Of a stretch of DNA of 64,000 nucleotides, positions 54,761 through 64,000 are shown piece after piece (the stretch's first letter is position 1; every line of letters begins with the position of its first letter). Origin of the DNA: Deinococcus sp. KSM4-11 (GTDB taxonomy: Bacteria; Deinococcota; Deinococci; Deinococcales; Deinococcaceae). Under the pieces are notes generated by a model. That model made no database searches. It was not told the DNA's origin and worked only from the letters and a program-made list of their open reading frames with translations. The DNA is taken from assembly GCF_004801415.1 (NCBI RefSeq), contig NZ_SSNX01000001.1:496001-560000 (forward strand). Reading direction: 5' to 3'. The position numbers and the translations under genes were made by a program.

Positions 54761-55249
54761 ATGGCCACCGCTATCGACGATCCGCGCCGCACCGGCTACG
54801 CCGCCGAGGTCGTGGCGAACACCCTGCTCGACATGGCCCGCGCCGAGGATCGCGAACTGACCCAGATGCAGGTGCATAAACTGGTGTTCATCGCGCACGG
54901 ATTCACGCTCGCGCTGCTGGGCCGGCCCTTGATGTACAACACCGTCCATGCGTGGAAGAACGGCCCCGTGGTGCGCAAACTCTGGCAGCACTGGGGGGAA
55001 CGTGGCACCCGGCCCATCAGCGGCCCGCTGCCGGTCGCGCCGGGCGAACCGGATCTCGGCGGCGACCCCGAGGTGATGGAGGTCATCCGCTCCGTCTGGA
55101 ACGCCTACGGCGGCATGGACGGCGTGGAACTGTCGCGCCTGACCCACACCAGCGGCAGCCCCTGGGCACAGGTGTACGGACAGAATGGCGACCTGATCCC
55201 GAACGAGATCACCCGCGAGTACTACACGGGACTGGCCCGCAGTGCCTGA
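54761..55249 (+). CDS. Panacea-domain (DUF4065, SocA-like) protein, candidate antitoxin
   Basis: 162 residues. Family features: VANTLLDMARAEDRELTQMQ, then VHKLVFIAHGFTLALLGRPL, TVHAWKNGPVVRKLWQHW and IPNEITREYYTG. Panacea domains are known antitoxins that neutralise many unrelated toxins, including membrane-acting ones, and also occur in proteolytic adaptors such as SocA. No separate DNA-binding domain is present. The ribosome site AAAGGAGG is strong, and TACGCT upstream could be its -10 box. The stop overlaps the next gene, a two-helix membrane protein, by eight bases. Sequence and order fit a toxin-antitoxin pair, but this is inferred. Confidence 0.85.
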   Translation: MATAIDDPRRTGYAAEVVANTLLDMARAEDRELTQMQVHKLVFIAHGFTLALLGRPLMYNTVHAWKNGPVVRKLWQHWGERGTRPISGPLPVAPGEPDLGGDPEVMEVIRSVWNAYGGMDGVELSRLTHTSGSPWAQVYGQNGDLIPNEITREYYTGLARSA

Positions 55250-55664
55250 ACCGGCCGTCGACCTGCCGACCACACCTGCCGCCTCTCCTGAGCCCTCCGT
55301 CCCTCCGTCCGATCCTGTGGGGGAATCGACCTCCATCTCGCGCGTGATTCAGCTGGGGGCTGCCGCCGAGCGCCGCAACGCCGACCTGGACACCCGCACC
55401 CGCGAACTGCGGTACCGGGAGCGGGTCGATCAGCGGGTGCTGCGGCTCCTGATCGGCCTGAGCGTCTTCGGCGTGTCCGTCCTGTGGCTGGTCGCGGACG
55501 TGACCCTGACCCTCGCGCAGGGCTTTGGCGTGCTGTTCGGGCAGACCTTCAAACTCGACCCGACCATCATCATCGCGTTCCTCACCACCAGCACCGCCAC
55601 GGTCATTGGTCTGTTCCTGGTCTTCCTGCGCTGGCTGTACCCCAGCGGGCCGGAGAAAGAGTAG
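55242..55664 (+). CDS. Two-helix small membrane protein, candidate toxin of a Panacea pair
   Basis: 140 residues from a GTG that overlaps the upstream stop by eight bases. The N-terminal 60 residues are charged and Pro/Ser-rich. An amphipathic segment (RRNADLDTRTRELRYRERVD) precedes helix 1 (RVLRLLIGLSVFGVSVLWLV) and helix 2 (IIIAFLTTSTATVIGLFLVF), ending RWLYPSGPEKE. The turn TTSTATVIGLFLVFLRWLYP resembles small membrane proteins often seen beside phage or toxin-antitoxin genes. Membrane toxicity is a hypothesis based on topology and on coupling to the Panacea gene. Confidence 0.75.
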   Translation: MPEPAVDLPTTPAASPEPSVPPSDPVGESTSISRVIQLGAAAERRNADLDTRTRELRYRERVDQRVLRLLIGLSVFGVSVLWLVADVTLTLAQGFGVLFGQTFKLDPTIIIAFLTTSTATVIGLFLVFLRWLYPSGPEKE

Positions 55665-55940
55665 GGGAGGGCGGCAGGAGCGTGGGGCCTCTGGGACAGC
55701 GCTGGAGGATGTGGAGGAGACGGGCGAAGCCGCTGGGTGAACCGGCATGACGGATTCGGCCGCTCCTGACCCGATATCCGGTGGGGTTATGACGGAATTC
55801 AGCCGAATCTGGCTGGGGCATGCTTTCGCGCACGTAACCCGCGCTCCAGTCGTCCTGCTCGCCTCTGGTACACTGCGTGGCTGTGACGCGCGCGGCCTCT
55901 CCCTGACACTGGAGTCCACGGGCGCATTCCCGGAGGACTT

Positions 55941-57469
<1,529 letters not shown>

Positions 57470-57473
<4 letters not shown>

Positions 57474-58135
57474 TCGTCCAGCCACGGAAAGCTGTCCGGG
57501 TCGCGTCTTGACCGCTCGTCGAGCTGCGCGTCCTCGTAGGCGTGAATCCTGTCCAGGAAGGGAAAATCGTCGGGCCGCACTTCCACGCGGAACACAGGCT
57601 TCACTGCGTCCAGACTGGCGCAGTGGTGGGAGGTATAGGTGACACCGAACGCTTCACCGCCGGGTTCGCACTCGAAGACGTGCCCGGGCAGCAGGTAAAC
57701 CCAGCCGGTGCGGAAAGCCCGATGCTCGACTGCATGACGACTCGCGCCGAAGAAGTAGAGCGGAAGGGCCTGACCGTCGACGTGGGCGGTGACGGCTGCA
57801 TTCACCACCCGCATCGGTACGGCGGGCCGGTTCATGATGGCGAAGAACATCGCCCAGATGCCGTCTGACGAAGCGTAGACGGCCTGACGGTTGCCGAAGT
57901 CGCCCACGTCGTTCGACTGGCGCGGTTCGAAGACGGTGATCTCGCCGCTGCCCGTGCCGTGCGCCATGTATCCGCGCCGGTCGCACAGCCAGCACAGAAG
58001 GACCCACACGGGAACGGTGTCCGGGCGGTGAACCAGCCCGGAGGCGAGACCAGCCTGTTCTAGATCCTCCAGGGTCTCCCGGTGTGCGTCGACGTCGAAC
58101 GGGGGCCGGGTCAGCCAGAAGGAAGGCAGTGGCAT
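57470..58135 (-). CDS. Hypothetical protein with possible ADP-ribosyltransferase-like motifs
   Basis: 221 residues, no membrane segment. The stretch YMAHGTGSGEITVFEPRQSN followed by GNRQAVYASSDGIWAMFFAI recalls ADP-ribosyltransferase-fold proteins of the Tpt1/KptA/DarT type, in which an HGT segment and a later YA-S/T-xD-xxxAxxFA segment form the NAD pocket. The catalytic Glu is not obvious; EPGGEAFGV or EVRPDDFPF could be near it. The call is a resemblance only. TATAAC lies six bases before the ATG. A longer upstream start would run through the promoter of the next gene. Confidence 0.6.
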
Positions 58136-58141
58136 GTGCTG

Positions 58142-58147
58142 GTTATA
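58142..58147 (-). promoter_or_regulatory. -10 box (TATAAC), leaderless promoter
   Basis: TATAAC on the minus strand, six bases before the ATG at 58135; near-match to TANNNT. Confidence 0.4.
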
Positions 58148-58304
58148 GGCCAAGCGCTCCGTGCAAGGGGATGCGCCGCCATCGTCTGCCGGTTCCGCCA
58201 TTCCGCCCGGACAACACGCACCTGCACCAACCAGAAACCGCCCTACGTGGGGCGTTTTCGGGAACATTGTTACGCCCGTGATGAAATTGACTGCCCGTAT
58301 TCTG

Positions 58305-58310
58305 TACACT
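58305..58310 (+). promoter_or_regulatory. -10 box (TACACT), leaderless promoter
   Basis: TACACT, five bases before the ATG at 58316. A TTGACT 12 bases upstream of it is too close to be a normal -35 box. Confidence 0.45.
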
Positions 58311-58315
58311 ACGGC

Positions 58316-59401
58316 ATGACCGAGCCGCATCCCGTTCTGCCCGGCGTGCGCGGGAGGGGCGCGGCCTTCAACGTTCCAGTGCGCTTCGAGCGTCTTTCCT
58401 ACGATCCGCATGACACCACCGAGGAGGGTTTCGAGCGGCGTGAGTACGCACCCCGCACGCAGTTCTACCGCGACCACGCGCGCACCATCATCGCCACGAA
58501 CACCTCGCCGGACATTCCCTACCGGGCCAGCATCAATCCATACCGGGGTTGCGAGCACGGCTGCACGTACTGCTACGCGCGGCCCACCCACGAGTTTCTG
58601 GGCCTCAGCGCGGGCCTGGACTTCGAATCGAAGATCATGGTGAAGCTCGACGCCGCCACGCTGCTCCGGCGCGAACTGTCCGCACGGAAGTGGAGGCCGC
58701 AGGTGATCGCCATGAGCGGCGTGACTGACATCTACCAGCCGGCCGAACGCCACTACCGCCTGACCCGCGCGTGCCTGGAGGTGCTGCTGGACTATCGCAA
58801 CCCGGTGGCACTGATCACCAAGAACGCGCTGATAACCCGCGACCTCGACCTGCTAGGAGAACTCGCCCGGCGGCACCTCGTCCGGGTCGCGCTGAGCATC
58901 ACCACGCTCGACGAGGAGCTTCTCCGGAGCATGGAGCCCCGCACCAGCACGGCCCAGGCGCGCCTGGACGCCGTGGCCCGCCTCACCGACGCCGGGGTGC
59001 CGGTCAGCGTGATGGTCGGCCCCGTGATTCCCGGTCTGAACGACGACGAGCTGCCGCGTATCATCCGAGCAGCGGCCCGTGCGGGCGCGGTGAATGCCGG
59101 CTATAACGTCGTGCACTTTCCAGGTGTGACGGCCGACCTGTTCCTGGACTGGCTGGAGCGTGAACAGCCGGAACGCCGCGCCCGCGTGGAGGCCCTGATC
59201 CGCGAGGTGCGGGGCGGGGAGCTGAACGACCCGCGGTTCGGGCAGCGCATGACCGGTACCGGGCCGTACGCCGAGGGAATGCGCGCCCTGTTCCGGGCGG
59301 CCCTGCGTCAGGCGGGATTGCCCAGGCCGGGCGCGGCCCTCGACACGTCACGCTTCCGGGTGCCCAGCGCGATGCCCTCGTTGTTCGGAGAGCTGGACTG
59401 A
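58316..59401 (+). CDS. Radical SAM protein, PA0069/Rv2578c family
   Basis: 361 residues. The family signature is ASINPYRGCEHGCTYCYARP, with the Cx3Cx2C cluster in RGCEHGCTYC, followed by THEFLGLSAGLDFESKIMVK. Later segments are VIAMSGVTDIYQPAERHYRL, ITKNALITRDLDLLGEL and SVMVGPVIPGLNDDELP. Proteins of this group are related to spore photoproduct lyase, and their function is mostly unknown. A role in DNA repair has been considered but is not shown here. Confidence 0.9.
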   Translation: MTEPHPVLPGVRGRGAAFNVPVRFERLSYDPHDTTEEGFERREYAPRTQFYRDHARTIIATNTSPDIPYRASINPYRGCEHGCTYCYARPTHEFLGLSAGLDFESKIMVKLDAATLLRRELSARKWRPQVIAMSGVTDIYQPAERHYRLTRACLEVLLDYRNPVALITKNALITRDLDLLGELARRHLVRVALSITTLDEELLRSMEPRTSTAQARLDAVARLTDAGVPVSVMVGPVIPGLNDDELPRIIRAAARAGAVNAGYNVVHFPGVTADLFLDWLEREQPERRARVEALIREVRGGELNDPRFGQRMTGTGPYAEGMRALFRAALRQAGLPRPGAALDTSRFRVPSAMPSLFGELD

Positions 59402-59468
59402 CCTTTCGAATGGCATGTCCAGCGGCGTCAATTCCAGTCAAGCTCACGCCGCCACGGCCCTGAACGCG

Positions 59469-59474
59469 CAGAAT
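59469..59474 (+). promoter_or_regulatory. Weak -10 box (CAGAAT) of the lysine cluster
   Basis: CAGAAT, seven bases before the ATG at 59482; one mismatch to TANNNT. Confidence 0.3.
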
Positions 59475-59481
59475 GCGACCT

Positions 59482-60782
<1,301 letters not shown>

Positions 60783-60783
<1 letters not shown>

Positions 60784-61280
60784 TGCCCAGAATCTGGAAG
60801 TTCGGCGATTCGGTCAACACCGACGACATCCTGCCTGGCAAGTTCGCGCCGTTCATGGCGGGTGAAGACGTGTTCCAGACCTTCGCGTTCCACTACATCC
60901 GTCCGGAGTTCGCCTCACAAGTGCGGCCAGGGGATGTCCTGATCGGTGGTCGGAACTGGGGCCTGGGCTCCAGCCGCGAGTACGCGCCGGTGGCCCTGAA
61001 GAAACTCCAGATCGGTGGGATCGTGGCCCCCACGTTCGCGCGCATCCATTACCGCAACCTGCTGAACCTGGGTATTCCGGCCTTTGAGTTCGACCTGACC
61101 GGGCTGCTGGATGATGGCGACGAAGTGTCGCTGGACGTGAACACTGGCGTGCTGACGTCTGCGGGCGGCACGGTGCAGTTGCCGCCTCCGCCGGAGTTTC
61201 TGCGCGAGGCCCTCGCCGAGGGAAGCATCCTGGCCTTCTTCAAGAAGCACGGCCGCTTTCCCGGCGAGCCCGCTCCCTGA
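60783..61280 (+). CDS. hacB: Homoaconitase / 3-isopropylmalate dehydratase small subunit
   Basis: 165 residues, the short archaeal-type small subunit. Motifs: MPRIWKFGDSVNTDDILPGK, then NWGLGSSREYAPVALKKLQI and RIHYRNLLNLGIPAFEFD. In the substrate-selecting loop after FAFHY it has YIRPEF. An Arg at this spot is known from homoaconitases, whereas isopropylmalate isomerases usually have hydrophobic residues there, so homoaconitase is favoured. It overlaps the large-subunit gene by one base and is 26 bases from the zinc-ribbon gene downstream. Confidence 0.9.
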
Positions 61281-61294
61281 TGTGGCCCAGCCCC

Positions 61295-61300
61295 TAAACT
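61295..61300 (+). promoter_or_regulatory. -10 box (TAAACT), leaderless promoter
   Basis: TAAACT, six bases before the ATG at 61307. It suggests that the zinc-ribbon gene can also be expressed apart from hacAB. Confidence 0.45.
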
Positions 61301-61306
61301 GAGGGC

Positions 61307-61651
<345 letters not shown>

Positions 61652-61707
61652 CTGATTTCACGCGATAAAGTTCAGAGCCGTTAACCTGTCAAACGCAAGG
61701 AGTAATC

Positions 61708-61881
61708 ATGTCTGTCATTCAATTTGAAAACCCTGATACCGGCGCGACCATCGAACTGACCAACCCTGAACTCGGCGAACTCGTCATCGACGACGAGACG
61801 GGCGTGGAGTACGAGGTCGTGTCCGTCGATCCGCCCCGCCTGGAAGCCGCGCCCAACGAAGCGGAGGACTGGGGCGAGTAA
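61708..61881 (+). CDS. lysW: LysW amino-group carrier protein, zinc-finger cysteines lost
   Basis: 57 residues, too short for most gene callers. It carries the growing lysine intermediate on its C-terminal Glu and ends EAEDWGE, the LysW hallmark. ELTNPELGELVIDDETGVEY and SVDPPRLEAAPNEAEDWGE align well with Thermus LysW. In Thermus LysW two CxxC pairs bind zinc; here the matching positions read ENPDTG and DDETG, so there is no cysteine in the protein at all. AAGGAG lies five bases before the ATG. lysX follows after a strong hairpin. Loss of zinc with the tail kept is the most striking detail in the cluster. Confidence 0.93.
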   Translation: MSVIQFENPDTGATIELTNPELGELVIDDETGVEYEVVSVDPPRLEAAPNEAEDWGE

Positions 61882-61893
61882 GCCCCCGGCCTT

Positions 61894-61930
61894 CAGCGGT
61901 CAGCCCAGGGTTCTGCCCGGCTGACCGCTG
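61894..61930 (+). terminator. Hairpin between lysW and lysX
   Basis: CAGCGGTCAGCC pairs perfectly with GGCTGACCGCTG around a 13-base loop. No T-tract follows (ATTGCTG). It may be a partial terminator or an mRNA-stability element that lets lysW be made in excess over lysX. Confidence 0.55.
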
Positions 61931-61959
61931 ATTGCTGAGGCATCGCCCCGGAGACCCGC

Positions 61960-62826
61960 ATGGCCGACCTCGCTGTCCTGTACGACCGCATCCGCCCCGA
62001 CGAAAAGATGCTCTTCGAGGCCCTCGACGACCTCGGCGTGCCCTACGACAAGGTGTACGTCCCGCAGCTGAAACTCACCTTCGATGACGCCGGTAAGGCG
62101 CAGGTGCCGTGGAAGGTCGCCATCGAACGCTGCGTCAGCCAGACGCGGGGACACGCCGTCACGCGCGCACTGGAAGGCTTCGGCGTCAAGGTCATCAACC
62201 CGGCCCACGTCATCGAACTGTGCGGTGACAAACTGGCCACGAACGCCGCCCTGCACGCGGCCGGGCTGCCTACCCCCCGCACCGGCGTCGCCTTCGACGG
62301 CGACGCGGCGCTGGAACTCATCGGGGACATGGGCTACCCGGTGGTGCTCAAGCCCACCGTGGGCTCGTGGGGCCGCATGGTCAGCCGCCTGAACGACCGC
62401 GCCGCCGCCGAGGCCATCATCGAGCACAAGGAGGTGCTGGGCGGCCCCGCGCACGGCATCTTCTACGTGCAGGCCCTGGTCGATAAGCCCCAGCGCGACA
62501 TCCGCGCCTTCGTCGTCGGGGGCGAGTGCATCGGTGCCATCTACCGCACCTCCGAGCACTGGATCACGAACACCGCCCGGGGTGCGAAGGCCAGCAACTG
62601 CCCGGTCACGTCCGAAATCGCCGATCTCGCGCAGCGGTCGGCCGCCGCTGTGGACGGACAGATCGTCGCCATCGACCTCGTCGAGGATCCCCACGCGAGC
62701 AACGACTGGGGCGGGCTGCTCGTCATCGAGATCAACCACACCATGGAATTCAAGAATTCCGTGAGCACCACCGGTGTGAATATCCCCCGCCGCATGGGCG
62801 AGTACGCGATCACCCTGCTGGGTTGA
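61960..62826 (+). CDS. lysX: Alpha-aminoadipate-LysW ligase
   Basis: 288 residues of the RimK/ATP-grasp family. LysX joins the amino group of alpha-aminoadipate to the C-terminal Glu of LysW. It starts [20 protein letters not shown] and has ATP-grasp motifs [38 protein letters not shown] and the metal-binding [20 protein letters not shown]. The [11 protein letters not shown] segment is typical of LysX. The ATG follows a GGAG site. The rest of the pathway (lysZ, lysY, lysJ, lysK) is not in the window. Confidence 0.93.
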   Translation: MADLAVLYDRIRPDEKMLFEALDDLGVPYDKVYVPQLKLTFDDAGKAQVPWKVAIERCVSQTRGHAVTRALEGFGVKVINPAHVIELCGDKLATNAALHAAGLPTPRTGVAFDGDAALELIGDMGYPVVLKPTVGSWGRMVSRLNDRAAAEAIIEHKEVLGGPAHGIFYVQALVDKPQRDIRAFVVGGECIGAIYRTSEHWITNTARGAKASNCPVTSEIADLAQRSAAAVDGQIVAIDLVEDPHASNDWGGLLVIEINHTMEFKNSVSTTGVNIPRRMGEYAITLLG

Positions 62827-62903
62827 CCTGAGGATTGCACTTTCGGCGTGGCACCCTGACCCGTACACTGCACGCAGGCACATGCGCTGAGGAGGACAGG
62901 ACG

Positions 62904-64000
62904 GTGGCCGGCGAGAACGACTCAGGGCACACAGGGCAGCCGGGCGACCGGGTCACCAGGCCGTCCATCGCGGTGGGCGGCGGGTCCTGGTTCGTGCGCC
63001 TGCGCCTGGGAGTGGACGGAGACCTCGAGTTGCACCCGGACACCGAGGCGGCGGCCGCCCACGCGGCCCATACCCGGCTGAACGGCGTGCCGCTCGATAC
63101 GGTGCTCGGGGCCCGCTGGGGCATCCCGCACCTGCTGTCCACCTCCACCCGGTTGCGGCCCGACGCTACCCTGGTCGATACGGCGATCCTGCACCGCGGC
63201 GCCCCAGCCGACTCCTGGCTCTGCCTGAGCTGGGAACGGGCCAAGCCTGTGTCTCCGACGGAGCCATGCGCAGCCACGCCGGACGCCATCACGGCGGAGG
63301 TTCTGGACTGGATGACCCTCAGCCCCGAGGACGCCCTGAGTGCCGCCGGTCCCTCCCTTCAGGCGGGCGGGGTGCTGGGTGTGGAGGTCACCGACGGCAT
63401 CAGCCTTCACCAGTTGCTCCTGGGAGATGCGCCGCCGGTTCTCGAACCGCACGCGCTCCTGCTGGGCACGCCGGACGATCCCGTGGGCCGGATGACCCTC
63501 GCCATTCCCCCGGAAGAGGCCCGGCCCGCCGTCCACATGGCCGCCTGGATGCTCACCCAGGTGGCGCAGCGTGCCCGACTGAGACATGAGGTGCGCCGCC
63601 GGGACCAGTCGGCGCAGCGCGTCGTGGATCTGCAGCGCGCCGTCCTGTCCGTCGTGAGCGGGGACGCCCCGCCGGAAGCGGCGATCTACGCCGCCACCCG
63701 GCTCCTGCACGCGCAGGCCGGCACGCTGATCACGTCGAATTCCGGCAACCGCGCCGCACCTGAGATCTACGGCGGCTGGATCACGGAACTCCTCCGGCAG
63801 CAGGTGCTTGCGCGTCTGGCCGAGGACGGCGATCCCCGGCCCAGCTACGCGGTTATGCCAGCCGATCAGGCCCCGGTGCTGATCGTGCCATTGCCCGCCC
63901 AGGGCACGCGCCGTGGCGCCTGGGTCTTTCAGCTCAGCCGCCGCCCCTGGTTCCTGCGCCCCACCGTGCTGGACGCCCTGCTGGAGGCCGCCCGCCATCC
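62904..64000 (+). CDS. Sensor-type protein with PAS/GAF-like region (partial, runs off the window)
   Basis: At least 365 residues, start only, open to the window edge. The GTG has a GGAGG site eight bases away, and TACACT (62864-62869) upstream may be its -10 box. It starts MAGENDSGHTGQPGDRVTRP. Around residue 120-235 there is a GAF-like or PAS-like helical segment (AVHMAAWMLTQVAQRARL), then a coiled region (RHEVRRRDQSAQRVVDLQRA). A second sensory domain follows (AIYAATRLLHAQAGTLITSN). Such a layout usually leads into a GGDEF or kinase domain, which would lie past the edge. No catalytic motif is seen in the visible part. Confidence 0.7.
   Translation, partial: MAGENDSGHTGQPGDRVTRPSIAVGGGSWFVRLRLGVDGDLELHPDTEAAAAHAAHTRLNGVPLDTVLGARWGIPHLLSTSTRLRPDATLVDTAILHRGAPADSWLCLSWERAKPVSPTEPCAATPDAITAEVLDWMTLSPEDALSAAGPSLQAGGVLGVEVTDGISLHQLLLGDAPPVLEPHALLLGTPDDPVGRMTLAIPPEEARPAVHMAAWMLTQVAQRARLRHEVRRRDQSAQRVVDLQRAVLSVVSGDAPPEAAIYAATRLLHAQAGTLITSNSGNRAAPEIYGGWITELLRQQVLARLAEDGDPRPSYAVMPADQAPVLIVPLPAQGTRRGAWVFQLSRRPWFLRPTVLDALLEAARH

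Overview
The window is chromosomal DNA of a high-GC bacterium, almost certainly a Deinococcus (Deinococcota). The main grounds are a LysW-type alpha-aminoadipate lysine cluster, the futalosine menaquinone gene mqnC, a gnd-zwf-opcA operon, a Tat-exported desiccation-type ferritin-like protein, a PII-like c-di-AMP receptor, and many genes with a TANNNT -10 box only 5 to 10 bases before the start codon, the leaderless promoter layout known from deinococci. I see no rRNA, tRNA, CRISPR array, transposase or prophage. The region reads as core chromosome with a few accessory genes.

Layout. 1-3.3 kb: end of purU, two small unknown genes, an acyl-ACP-reductase-like protein and a quinone oxidoreductase. 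3.4-7.1 kb: beta-oxidation (fadB-type fusion enzyme and thiolase) split by a small atypical reverse gene. 7.1-10.5 kb: Nif3-like protein, tmk, glutamine cyclotransferase, queG. 10.6-14.4 kb: oxidative pentose phosphate operon gnd-zwf-opcA on the minus strand, with 4-base overlaps and a LacI-type palindrome in its leader. 14.6-20.7 kb: mqnC, cysK, sdaAA, HAD and HIT proteins, ferritin-like protein. 20.8-27 kb: a YcaQ/AlkX-like protein, glmM, polA, a HAD protein and the c-di-AMP receptor. 27-31 kb: a double winged-helix protein, an ABC exporter pair and a phosphoesterase. 31-38 kb: a three-FAS1 secreted protein, ftsK, a JAMM protease and pilC. 38-42 kb: threonylcarbamoyl-AMP synthase, scpB, a DUF4388-like protein and gatA.

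42-47 kb holds a two-gene signalling operon: a winged-helix/GAF protein with a degenerate GGDEF domain, overlapping a 1162-residue TPR-HD-GYP-TPR-GGDEF protein. 47.5-51.7 kb is a five-gene operon of two sugar-type ABC permeases, a lipoprotein, a membrane protein and an FAD oxidoreductase, with no binding protein or ATPase nearby. 51.7-59.4 kb: LEA/CsbD-like small protein, icd, a membrane-anchored methyltransferase, a Panacea-domain protein overlapping a two-helix membrane protein (candidate toxin-antitoxin pair), two radical SAM proteins and a possible ADP-ribosyltransferase-like unknown.

59.5-62.8 kb is the lysine cluster: homoaconitase large and small subunits, a zinc-ribbon protein, a 57-residue lysW and lysX. 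This LysW keeps the C-terminal EDWGE but has lost all four zinc cysteines, while the neighbouring protein has four CxxC pairs and no EDWGE tail. The window ends inside a sensor-like gene that runs off the edge.

The items most worth following up are the cysteine-free LysW, the Panacea/membrane-protein pair, the winged-helix/c-di-GMP operon, the histone-like tail on Zwf, and the systematic leaderless promoter layout.
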